From contig PAAY01000004.1 of the NCBI GenBank assembly GCA_002698985.1, positions 1 through 64,000 of the forward strand: a DNA stretch of 64,000 nt. Direction: 5' to 3'. Under the pieces are notes generated by a model. That model did not search any database and was not told where the DNA came from. It saw nothing but the letters and a program-made list of their open reading frames with translations. The translations under genes were made by a program, and so were the position numbers. This DNA comes from Saprospirales bacterium (GTDB taxonomy: Bacteria; Bacteroidota; Bacteroidia; Chitinophagales; Saprospiraceae). Each line of letters begins with the position of its first letter. The first letter of the stretch is position 1. Positions 7,678 to 15,616 of the stretch are shown piece by piece.

Positions 7678-9627
7678 ATGGGAGTTCAGACAGTTGCCAT
7701 TGCGAAGAGTGAGAAAGACCGCCAGGAGTTTGTCAAACACCTGCTCAACGACATAAAAGCCCTGGAGTATATGCTGGACCGGGGCCTTTTTGAAGAAGAT
7801 GTCATCCGGATCGGTGCCGAACAGGAAATGTGCCTCATCCACGACAAATCCTTCAAGCCCGCCTGCATCAACAAGCAGGTAGTGGCAAAGATGGACAAAT
7901 ACCCCTGGCTGGATACGGAACTGGCGCAGTTTAACCTGGAAACCAACCTGACGCCTCAGGAATTTACCGGAGATGCCCTTCGGAAAATGGAGCAGGAAAA
8001 CCTGGACTACCTTGAAAAGATCAGAAAGACGGTTCGTAAAATGGGCGCCCATGTGATCCTCACCGGCATCCTGCCCACCCTGCGCCGTTTTGACCTGGAG
8101 ATGGAAAACCTGACACCCAACCCCAGGTACCTGGCCCTGATGGAAGCACTGCATGCCGAATTGCAGGGATCTGCTTTTGAACTCAACCTGGCAGGCATCG
8201 ATGAGCTGAACCTGCAGCACGACTCACCCCTGCTCGAAGCCTGCAACACCAGCTTTCAGGTTCACCTGCAGGTGGCTCCGGAGGACTTCGTTAGCCTCTA
8301 CAACATTTCGCAAACACTGGCAGCTCCGGTCATCGCCATTGCGGCCAACTCTTCCTTGCTCTTTGGCAAAAGGCTGTGGCATGAAACCCGCATCGCCCTG
8401 TTTCAGCAGGCCCTGGACACCCGCAGCAGCAATGACCACCTTCGTGAACGCAGCCCCAGGGTACATTTCGGACACGATTGGATACGCAATTCCATTCTCG
8501 ACATTTACCGGGAGGACATCGCCCGCTTCAGGGTGCTGATGACCGCTACCAAACTGGAAGACTCCCTGGCCATTGTGCGAAACGGCGGCATACCAAAACT
8601 GACCGCCCTCCAGGTACACAACTCCACCGTTTACCGCTGGAACCGCCCCTGTTACGGCGTCGGCAAGGATGGCAGACCCCACCTGCGCATCGAGAACAGG
8701 GTGCTGCCCGCAGGGCCTACCGTACTCGATGAAGTGGCCAACGCCGCCTTCTGGCTCGGCGCCATGGTGGGCATGAAGGAACAATGCCCCGACATCACCA
8801 GGGAACTCAGTTGGGACGACATCCGGGACAACTTCATGAAAGCGGCCCAATTCGGCATTGACTCCAACTTCAACTGGCGGGGCTCAGGTGTCAAAATCAA
8901 CGCCGCTGAACTCATCCTCAAAGAATTGCTCCCCATAGCCAAAGAGGGCCTTCGCAAACAGAAGATCAACGAAGAGGACATTGACCGCTACCTCGGAGTC
9001 ATCGAAGAAAGGGCCAAACGCCACACCAATGGCGCCAGGTGGCAGTTGCAGGTGTTTTCGGAACTGAAGAAAAATATCACTACCGATGAGGCCAGTGCGG
9101 TCATTGCGGCCACCATGGTCAAGAACCAGGAAAAGGAAATCCCCGTCCACCTCTGGGAAAAACCCGATGCCGATAACCTGGAGGAATACGTGCCCACCCG
9201 TCTCCGGGTAGAGGAATTCATGACCACCGACCTCTTCACCGTGCAAGAATCAGATATCATCGATCTGGTGACGGAGATCATGGACTGGCGCAAACTGCGC
9301 TACCTGCCCGTGGAAGACAAAAAAGGTCACCTATTGGGACTCGTTACCTCGAGGTTGTTGCTGCGCCACTACATGAGCCAGAAAAAATCGCTCAACGGAA
9401 AAGAAGACCAGGAAACCACCGTGAAAGACATCATGATCAAAGACCCCATTACCGTGGGGCCGAAAACCACCATCCTGGAAGCCATGAAACTGATGCGCAA
9501 CCACCGTATCGGCTGCCTGCCCGTGGTTCAGGGCGAAGAAAAAGAACTCATCGGTATCATCACTGAAATGGATTTCCTTCGGGTAACGGCCAGACTGCTG
9601 GAACGGCTGGACCGACAGGCGGGGTGA
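7678..9627 (+). CDS. GCS2 carboxylate-amine ligase fused to a CBS pair
   Basis: A cytosolic protein of 649 residues. Residues ~1-430 resemble the glutamate-cysteine ligase family 2 (GCS2) fold, with an early IGAEQEMCLI motif of the ATP-grasp-like glutamine-synthetase superfamily and NRVLPAGPTVLDE later on. Residues ~513-645 are two CBS domains (EEFMTTDLFTVQESD and VKDIMIKDPITVGPKTT), which bind adenosine nucleotides. It may join an amino group to a carboxylate under nucleotide control, but the substrate is unknown and glutathione synthesis cannot be assumed. It appears to stand alone; the next gene begins about 125 bases downstream in AT-richer sequence. Confidence 0.85.
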   Translation: MGVQTVAIAKSEKDRQEFVKHLLNDIKALEYMLDRGLFEEDVIRIGAEQEMCLIHDKSFKPACINKQVVAKMDKYPWLDTELAQFNLETNLTPQEFTGDALRKMEQENLDYLEKIRKTVRKMGAHVILTGILPTLRRFDLEMENLTPNPRYLALMEALHAELQGSAFELNLAGIDELNLQHDSPLLEACNTSFQVHLQVAPEDFVSLYNISQTLAAPVIAIAANSSLLFGKRLWHETRIALFQQALDTRSSNDHLRERSPRVHFGHDWIRNSILDIYREDIARFRVLMTATKLEDSLAIVRNGGIPKLTALQVHNSTVYRWNRPCYGVGKDGRPHLRIENRVLPAGPTVLDEVANAAFWLGAMVGMKEQCPDITRELSWDDIRDNFMKAAQFGIDSNFNWRGSGVKINAAELILKELLPIAKEGLRKQKINEEDIDRYLGVIEERAKRHTNGARWQLQVFSELKKNITTDEASAVIAATMVKNQEKEIPVHLWEKPDADNLEEYVPTRLRVEEFMTTDLFTVQESDIIDLVTEIMDWRKLRYLPVEDKKGHLLGLVTSRLLLRHYMSQKKSLNGKEDQETTVKDIMIKDPITVGPKTTILEAMKLMRNHRIGCLPVVQGEEKELIGIITEMDFLRVTARLLERLDRQAG

Positions 9628-9753
9628 GGTTTTTCGTGAGGTTTTTCATGGCGTTTTTGGTTTAAGTTGAGGTTGCGTGTTGTAATGGTGAAATAAACGA
9701 CATTCTAATATCGGGGTGCTATCGGCAAACGGAAACAAGTAAGCCCATTTGCC

Positions 9754-10083
9754 ATGAATGAAATTTTAGATGAAATAGAAATCAAGAATGCCCAAAAGAG
9801 GTTTTCAAAACTTTCTTTGCTGGCTTCACTAATAACTTTGGGCTTATTTGGTTATCTCTTTTTAAGTATTCCAAAGACGATTACTGCAAGCCAAGGTGTT
9901 TCAGCGCCACCAATGATAATTGTAATCTCAATACAAATATTTTCCTTGGTTGGTATAGTCCTGACAACTTTAAGCTTCGTGAAAAAGGAACCATCAACCT
10001 GGTTCAAATGGGCGGGAGCAATTTTAAATGTTTTGTTATTTTTACTAATTGCAGGTTCAGTAATTTTTGCAAGAGTCGTTTAG
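9754..10083 (+). CDS. small membrane protein of unknown function
   Basis: A 109-residue protein with three hydrophobic segments (about residues 20-42, 50-72 and 86-108) and a short charged N-terminus (NEILDEIEIKNAQKR). I recognise no motif. It is the first gene of an AT-richer group (9754-12449) and lies about 125 bases after the GCS2-CBS gene. No operon partner is evident; 306 bases separate it from the next gene. Confidence 0.65.
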   Translation: MNEILDEIEIKNAQKRFSKLSLLASLITLGLFGYLFLSIPKTITASQGVSAPPMIIVISIQIFSLVGIVLTTLSFVKKEPSTWFKWAGAILNVLLFLLIAGSVIFARVV

Positions 10084-10389
10084 GTCAATGATTTTAGAAA
10101 TATTCGATAAAAAAAAGAAAAATCATCCGAGCAAGAATATAGAGGCAGGCGTGTGGCGACTTGCAACAGTTCTAGCCCCTTCCCAATTCGGAGGGAGCTT
10201 GCAGCTAAAAACTGTAATTTCCCGCGGGAAGAAGCTGTGCGGGGTTTGTAAGGCCCAGTTTGCCAAAGACAGCTTGTTTCCAAAGATGGCAATAGACAAC
10301 GTCCTGTGCTCCATTTCATCAGGCATTGTCAGGCGATGTGGCAAGTATAGTTCAAAACTTTAGAATCACTAACTTCGATTTTTTCATCC
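10084..10389. other. 306-base gap without a convincing gene
   Basis: This AT-rich gap has weak overlapping reading frames on both strands (98 residues plus, 73-79 minus) that look like neither a known family nor their neighbours. An imperfect AT-rich inverted repeat near 10087-10130 (ATGATTTT/AAAATCAT with an A-run) might end the upstream transcript. Nothing else is supported. Confidence 0.4.
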
Positions 10390-10983
10390 ATGACACCAAA
10401 ACAAGAAGAACGGATCCGGAAGAAGATCAAGAGAATAAAGGCTGACCTTGCTGCTGATAAAAGGTTCTGGGGAGGTCAGTACCATGACGGCGGAGGTTTG
10501 AGATACTTGCCCCCCGCCCTCTACATTAAATTGGGTGATTACACCGGTGGCTTGCGTTATTTGAATTGGTTTGACAAGAACTTTAGTGATGATGCCGGTT
10601 TTCCTGATTTTTTATTTGAATGTACCATCATTCTTTTCAAAACAAAAAGACTGGAAAAAGCCGAAAAAATGGCCTTCAGGACATTCTGTAGCAACACTTA
10701 TATCTTCGATAAATTCCTGGGGAAGCCAGTAATTCCTATTGACAAAGAAGAATATTCAAACCTGGAAAAACCTCAGTATGTGATTGAATTCTTCGAGTAC
10801 AGCCACACGGATGAGTCTCTCTTTGATTTTTCACACTGGCTGAATGAGCTAACCCAATCTGAAAAATTCAAATCAGCTGCAAGCCAGTTCATCCAAATTC
10901 AGAAGCAATTGAAACATGAGCCTAACATGGATAATCGAAGCGCCTTGTTGGATTTGGCTTCCAAACTCCAAAAGGAGTATTGA
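10390..10983 (+). CDS. conserved-looking hypothetical protein
   Basis: A cytosolic protein of 197 residues with no signal peptide. A basic N-terminal helix (RIRKKIKRIKADLAADKRF) is followed by FWGGQYHDGGGLRYLPP and an alpha-helical body rich in aromatics. Helices of roughly tetratricopeptide-like size (AGFPDFLFECTIILFKTKRLEKAEKMAFRTF) suggest a repeat-helical protein of TPR type, but I cannot name the family. It ends 44 bases before the glycosyltransferase gene on the same strand, so co-transcription is plausible. Base composition is AT-rich compared with the GCS2-CBS gene. Confidence 0.7.
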   Translation: MTPKQEERIRKKIKRIKADLAADKRFWGGQYHDGGGLRYLPPALYIKLGDYTGGLRYLNWFDKNFSDDAGFPDFLFECTIILFKTKRLEKAEKMAFRTFCSNTYIFDKFLGKPVIPIDKEEYSNLEKPQYVIEFFEYSHTDESLFDFSHWLNELTQSEKFKSAASQFIQIQKQLKHEPNMDNRSALLDLASKLQKEY

Positions 10984-11027
10984 GGAGGAAGGAACTTTGA
11001 ACAATCTTTTCCGCAAGCTGGGTATCG

Positions 11028-12449
11028 ATGAAAAACAAGCTTCTCCTTCTTTTCACTTTTGGAATCATCACATTTCTCTGCCTTTATAAATTGGGTCAGC
11101 AGCCGTTATCGCAATGGGATGAAGCCCGCAGGGCCATCAATGCGATGGAGATGATTAGGACGGGGGACCTGGTGAACCTGTATTACCGGGGTCTTCCAGA
11201 AGTATCCAATTTCAAGCCCCCATTTGTGGTGTGGTGTGAGGCATTGTCATTCAGGCTGTTTGGTGTTGGTGAATGCTTACTGAGGTTGCCTTCAGCCCTT
11301 GCGATGATTGTTGCATTTTTCGTGTTGTTCAAGATTATCACTTTATACCGGTCGCCGAGATTCGCCGCATGGACCTGTTTGATGCTGGCGAGTGTAAAAG
11401 GGCTGATTGGCTGGCACGTGAGCCGTACGGGGGATACAGATTCCATGCTGGTTTTATTCCTGTTGTTAAGCGTATTTTTTTCACTCCGGGTAATTGATTT
11501 TGGGAGAAGGAAGTCGGCATATTGGGCAGGATTGTTCATTGGCTTGGCATTTTTGACAAAAGGGCCTGCTGCATGGGTGCTCCTGCCCGGGTTGGCATTG
11601 TATGCGCTTTTGACGAAGAAAATTCAACTGCTGATCAAACAAAAAGAGACCTGGATGGCAATTGGACTTGTCGTTGCATTTCCTGTTATCTGGTTTCTGT
11701 TGAAAGCATCATTAGGAGCGGAACCCTACCCTGGACATTCCAAAAGTTTTTCTTTCAAAAGATTATTTTCCAAAGATATCTGGGAGCGTTTTTCTCAAAC
11801 TACGGGACAAGAAAAAATGCTGTTCGACCCACAGTTCTTCTTTTACAGTCTGGACAAAATGTTCAACGTTTGGAACTACCTGTTTTTTATCGCCCTGGCT
11901 TTTGGACTTGTTTTTTTATTTAGTTCCCGATCGAGGTTCATTTCATTTTTGATCAAAGACGAGCGCCAGAAGCTGCTTATGCTTTCTTTGTGTTTGTACT
12001 TCCCTTTGGCCTTATTTCTCGCACTTGCAGCCGATTCTCATAGCTGGTACATGGCTCCGGTTATCCCATTTGCCGGCATCGTAACCTTCTGGTTTATCCG
12101 GCACTTCTGGCATCGTTCAAAATTTGTGAAATATGCTTTTGGGGGAATATTGGCTTTTACATTAGGGCGCCAGGTAGCTCTATTTTCAGACACAAATCCC
12201 AAACCTTCTTTCATCGTAGAAAACGCCTCTACCTTTCAAAATGCCAGAACCATTTACGTTGATGGAGAAATCGAACTGGATGTTCTTGCCTATTTGTACT
12301 TTTTTGAGAAAGACATGCAGTTTGATATGGTTCCCTGCCCATTGGAACAAGGAAGCGTAATCGTTCAAGGAAAATTCTCTGAAGCTGCCAGGTTATGCAA
12401 TGGGATAAAGTTAATCGCAGATGATGGGAAATACAGGTTGTACAAATAA
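11028..12449 (+). CDS. GT39/ArnT-like membrane glycosyltransferase
   Basis: A polytopic membrane protein of 473 residues with roughly ten hydrophobic segments. The N-terminal region has the hallmark acidic motif after the first helix (SQWDEARRAINAMEM; Asp31-Glu32) and NFKPPFVVW in the first loop, as in PMT/ArnT enzymes that use polyprenyl-phosphate sugars as donors. It would glycosylate a lipid, protein or polysaccharide acceptor at the outer face of the inner membrane. It ends 4 bases from the stop of the convergent O-antigen ligase gene. The sequence is AT-richer than the flanking polysaccharide genes, consistent with separate acquisition. Confidence 0.88.
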   Translation: MKNKLLLLFTFGIITFLCLYKLGQQPLSQWDEARRAINAMEMIRTGDLVNLYYRGLPEVSNFKPPFVVWCEALSFRLFGVGECLLRLPSALAMIVAFFVLFKIITLYRSPRFAAWTCLMLASVKGLIGWHVSRTGDTDSMLVLFLLLSVFFSLRVIDFGRRKSAYWAGLFIGLAFLTKGPAAWVLLPGLALYALLTKKIQLLIKQKETWMAIGLVVAFPVIWFLLKASLGAEPYPGHSKSFSFKRLFSKDIWERFSQTTGQEKMLFDPQFFFYSLDKMFNVWNYLFFIALAFGLVFLFSSRSRFISFLIKDERQKLLMLSLCLYFPLALFLALAADSHSWYMAPVIPFAGIVTFWFIRHFWHRSKFVKYAFGGILAFTLGRQVALFSDTNPKPSFIVENASTFQNARTIYVDGEIELDVLAYLYFFEKDMQFDMVPCPLEQGSVIVQGKFSEAARLCNGIKLIADDGKYRLYK

Positions 12450-12453
12450 AAGC

Positions 12454-13881
12454 CTACCCCTCCTTCCTCTCCTCCAAATCCATGTTCACGATAACGGCCA
12501 TTGACAGGAAGAAAAAGGAGCCGACCTTGTCGGTTTCCACCAGGTCGTTCATGAGTAGCAGGCTGTCGATGACGACGGTGGTAAGGGCCACCATGAGGAC
12601 CACGCGTTTGCGTTCGGGAGAGCTGCTTTTGTGGTAAACCGATTCGGCTTTGAGCAGGACCACCACCACCAGCAGTATGAAAAGCAGGGCGCCGGGAAAG
12701 CCTTGATCCACCAGCGTCTGGAGGTAATAACAGTGGATGCCGGAGCCTTCCTTGTTTTCGCTGACGTAGGTGCGGAAACCCGCCACGGTGTACGACTTGT
12801 AAAAAGTGGTGAAAGTGCCGGGACCGAAACCGGTCAGTGGGCGCTCGGCCACCATGTGGCCGCCGGCCACCCAGCGATACACCCGCTCCATGGTGGACAC
12901 GTCCTGGCCTTTGGTGGTGGCAGAGAGCAGGTCTTCAAAGCGGTCGTAGGTGATGGTCTTTTCGTAAACCGGTTTTTCGTCGAGCCAGTGCCGGTCTTGC
13001 AATTGCGAAGCGATGAAAAGAACCGCCCCGATGGCAGCAAAGCCAATGGCGGGTTTCATGAGCCGCCACTTGATGACGTAATAGGCACCGGCCGCCAGCA
13101 CCAGCGAAACATAGGCTGCCCGGGTGTAAGAAAACTGAACGCCAACCAGCATCAGCACCAGCGCAAACACCAGGAAAAACCAGGCAAAGCTGTACCGCCT
13201 GTACCACGTCAGGCCGTACCAGACGAAAGGCATGAACACCACCAGCATGCAGGCATACATCACCTTGTTGCGGTAGAAAGGGTGCATCACCTTGTACACC
13301 TCGGCAAAGCTGAAACCGTATGCTGCGTGCCGCACGGTGACATAGACCACGGTGAGCAGCAATGGCGGCAACACCACCCACAGCACTTTTTTGAGGTCCT
13401 TCTCGCTGCGCAAAATGCTGCCGGCCAGAAAGTAAAAGGTGGTCACATACCAGCACTTGGCCAGAAACCACTTCAGGCTGACCACGAAAGCCTGGGAAGT
13501 GAGCACCGTGAAAAACATCCAGGCCATGTGCAAGAGCAGCAGCATGGTGATGGGGTGCCTGAGAAAGCCCGCCTTCATGGTGGCGCCGTTGCGAAGCACA
13601 TACAGCAGGTAAATCCCCATCAGCGACACCATCATCGGTTCGGTGGGGATGTCGGTGACGGTGCCGTTGGGCAGCCAGACCTCAACCGTGATGGGCAGGC
13701 AGGCCATCAGCAGGAAAAACAACTGCTTGAAATCCACAACCGCCAGGTAGGCGTAAAGTGCCAGCGCCGGAATGCCGAGCAGGAAATACCAGTTGCCGGC
13801 CATGCCGGCTACCACGCTGATAACGGTGATGGCCGAAAAGGCGATGATGAGATTTCTGGTATTTCTGTCGGCGATGGTCAT
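12454..13881 (-). CDS. O-antigen ligase family membrane protein
   Basis: A 475-residue protein with about twelve membrane segments and a large periplasmic loop between later helices. The loop carries GFGPGTFTTFYKSY, a signature-like segment of the Wzy_C/O-antigen ligase family, preceded by an RWVAGGHMVAERPLTG stretch. Such enzymes polymerise undecaprenyl-linked repeats or move the finished glycan onto an acceptor. The gene starts 19 bases after the stop of the chain-length determinant gene, so the two form an operon. The family contains both ligases and polymerases, and I cannot decide which this is. Confidence 0.88.
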   Translation of the reverse strand: MTIADRNTRNLIIAFSAITVISVVAGMAGNWYFLLGIPALALYAYLAVVDFKQLFFLLMACLPITVEVWLPNGTVTDIPTEPMMVSLMGIYLLYVLRNGATMKAGFLRHPITMLLLLHMAWMFFTVLTSQAFVVSLKWFLAKCWYVTTFYFLAGSILRSEKDLKKVLWVVLPPLLLTVVYVTVRHAAYGFSFAEVYKVMHPFYRNKVMYACMLVVFMPFVWYGLTWYRRYSFAWFFLVFALVLMLVGVQFSYTRAAYVSLVLAAGAYYVIKWRLMKPAIGFAAIGAVLFIASQLQDRHWLDEKPVYEKTITYDRFEDLLSATTKGQDVSTMERVYRWVAGGHMVAERPLTGFGPGTFTTFYKSYTVAGFRTYVSENKEGSGIHCYYLQTLVDQGFPGALLFILLVVVVLLKAESVYHKSSSPERKRVVLMVALTTVVIDSLLLMNDLVETDKVGSFFFLSMAVIVNMDLEERKEG

Positions 13882-13899
13882 GTGGCGGCTGCAGCAGGA

Positions 13900-15000
13900 T
13901 CAGGGCTTGTTCATGATTTTCTGCCAGTCAACGTTTTTGTAGGTCTCAAAAACTACCACCCCCAGCACCGAGAAAACCAGCGCTGCAATGGTGGATACCG
14001 CCACGATGATCATGCGCTTTGGCCGCTCTTTGATGACTGGCACGGTGGCAGGTTCCATGAGCAGTACGGCCGGGAAGTCGGAATTGTAAGCGGCTTTGAG
14101 CTGTTTGTAATGCTCTTTGTCTTCCGCCAGTTTTTCGCTGGCTTCGGTTTGGGCGGACTTGAGGGTCTCCACGGTGGTCATGCCCTGGTTGAAGGTTTGG
14201 AGGCGTTTGTTCAGTTGTTCCAGCTCTTTCTGGTAGCCCACGATGCTGGCCTGCAACACTGCCACCGAATCGCGGAAACGACTGTTGCCTTTCAGGGCCT
14301 CCATTTTTGCCTGTTTGTTGTACAGCTTGGCTTCGGCCTTTGAGATCATCTCGGTCAGCACCTCACTCTGGGCCAGGTGGTTATAGACGCCGTAAGTCTC
14401 CCGTGCTTTCTGCAGGCTGTCATTGATGGCTTGCAGGCCCTGCTCTTTGTTGCGGATGTTGTCTTCAAAAGTGCTGAGAATCTTGGCCTGCCCTTCTTTG
14501 ATGAGTTGCTGCCCAAGTTGGTTGATGAATTCCCTGGCGGCATTGGCCATGCGGGCGGCCAGCTCTTTGTCCTGGTCCTCCACCGACAGTTCGATGGCGT
14601 CGTATTTGGTTTTGAGTGCTTCGAAATGCTTGGCCCACTTCAGCCTGATGGCATAAGGCCCTTTTGGGCTCTCCGGATCGATGTCGTAATGCTGGTACAG
14701 CTTGAAGGAATCGATCATGAAGGTGGCCAGCTCGTTGGAGTTGGCGATGCTCATCAGGCGGTTCATGTCGTTTTCCGTTCCGTAATAGTCCGGTGCCTGG
14801 GAGGAGTTGCCGAAGATGGCCTCCGGCACGGCCAGGTCGGGGCTGGCGGCGTAAAACACCGTAGTGGCTTTGTAATACACCGGCAGAAGCAGGGACACGA
14901 TGGCCGAAATCACCGCCGTGGCCAGACAGGTCACCAGGATGAGTTTCTTCCACTTGAACAAGGTTGCCAGCACATCGAGCAAGTTATCTCTGTTTTCCAT
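13900..15000 (-). CDS. Wzz-type polysaccharide chain-length determinant
   Basis: A 366-residue inner-membrane protein with the classic Wzz layout: N-terminal helix (LILVTCLATAVISAIVSLLL), a large periplasmic coiled-coil region (about residues 130-300) and a C-terminal helix (MIIVAVSTIAALVFSVLGVV) preceded by the Pro-rich segment PATVPVIKERPKR. No cytoplasmic tyrosine-kinase domain follows, so it is the short co-polymerase type. It would set the modal length of the glycan made by the polymerase/ligase gene directly downstream. A TACTTTTG -7 box lies 52 bases upstream of the ATG. Confidence 0.9.
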   Translation of the reverse strand: MENRDNLLDVLATLFKWKKLILVTCLATAVISAIVSLLLPVYYKATTVFYAASPDLAVPEAIFGNSSQAPDYYGTENDMNRLMSIANSNELATFMIDSFKLYQHYDIDPESPKGPYAIRLKWAKHFEALKTKYDAIELSVEDQDKELAARMANAAREFINQLGQQLIKEGQAKILSTFEDNIRNKEQGLQAINDSLQKARETYGVYNHLAQSEVLTEMISKAEAKLYNKQAKMEALKGNSRFRDSVAVLQASIVGYQKELEQLNKRLQTFNQGMTTVETLKSAQTEASEKLAEDKEHYKQLKAAYNSDFPAVLLMEPATVPVIKERPKRMIIVAVSTIAALVFSVLGVVVFETYKNVDWQKIMNKP

Positions 15001-15051
15001 TTTGCATTGTTGATTTTAGTGCACAACGCCATGCGAGGCGCATTGCGCCTG

Positions 15052-15059
15052 CAAAAGTA
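15052..15059 (-). promoter_or_regulatory. putative -7 box of the chain-length determinant gene
   Basis: TACTTTTG on the minus strand matches TAnnTTTG exactly, 52 bases upstream of the ATG at 15000. No good -33 TTTG was found. Confidence 0.4.
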
Positions 15060-15192
15060 AGCTTTAGGCTTTCAGAATTGATGTGACGGGGAACTGAACC
15101 CCGAAAGCCGTATAGCTATCGGCTTCGGGGAGGAATGAGTCCACTGCAAAAAGTAGCTATGAAGTAAATCTTTGCAATTTAGCAGACTCTGT

Positions 15193-15340
15193 CCCCCTCG
15201 AGGGGGGATAAGGGGGTGATTTTTTACAATTTGAAAGTATCTGTAAATATTAACCCTCCTGCAATTCTAAAACTGCTTCAAATGAGGGAAATCATTGGTA
15301 ATCAGGGTGTTCCCCCCCCTGTCCCCCCTCAAGGGGGGAG
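15193..15340. repeat. inverted pair of CCCCCTCGAGGGGG-type elements
   Basis: The plus strand at 15191-15218 carries a C5TCGAG5 palindrome followed by GATAAGGGGGTGA. The complement of 15311-15340 carries C6TTGAG6 followed by ACAGGGGGGGGA. They are two copies of one element facing each other about 95 bases apart. A third relative (GTCCCTCTTTGGAGGGATAAG) is at 61452-61472. Confidence 0.5.
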
Positions 15341-15420
15341 GAGGCGCTAGCCAAGGTGAACAGCAGTGTAACCATCGATAATTCAAGAATTCAGGGGAGG
15401 TTAATTCTTAAATGAACAAT

Positions 15421-15514
15421 CGATTCCTGAAAAAATGACTTTTTGCCCCGATGCCGATATCCCGATCCCGAAGGATTTCGGGATTCGGGATCGGCACGGG
15501 GGACTCAGGAATCG
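15421..15514. repeat. 94-base imperfect inverted repeat
   Basis: The outer arms CGATTCCTGA (15421-15430) and TCAGGAATCG (15505-15514) are exact inverted copies. Inside, CCCCGATGCCGAT pairs imperfectly with ATCGGCACGGGG, and CCCGATCCCGAA with TTCGGGATTCGGG. The whole could fold into one long hairpin near the 3' end of the flippase gene. It looks like a small non-coding palindromic element. Confidence 0.55.
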
Positions 15515-15616
15515 AAGTTGCGCAAGCTGAACTTAATTGGCAGATACTCAAAAAAACTCCCCAAAAAACCGATCGTAGATTAAACGGATGGCACGAAAGA
15601 CGCGGATTAAAACCCC

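Larger units (their letters stand above)
15001..15616. other. 616-base intergenic region with several palindromes, no gene
   Basis: The region holds the likely promoter of the chain-length gene (15052-15059), a hairpin at 15099-15130 (CCCCGAAAGCCG against CGGCTTCGGGG, one bulge), two C/G-rich palindromes in opposite orientation (15193-15218 and 15311-15340) and a long inverted repeat at 15421-15514. No reading frame with family resemblance is present. Confidence 0.6.

Noticed and set aside
10067-10363. 98-residue plus frame and 73-79-residue minus frames between two small genes
   Set aside because: They overlap each other, the first overlaps the end of the membrane-protein gene, and none has recognisable motifs or a plausible start context.
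12631-14343. 570-residue open frame on the plus strand
   Set aside because: It crosses antisense through two well-supported genes (ligase and chain-length determinant), with His/Gln-rich low-complexity translation typical of shadow frames.
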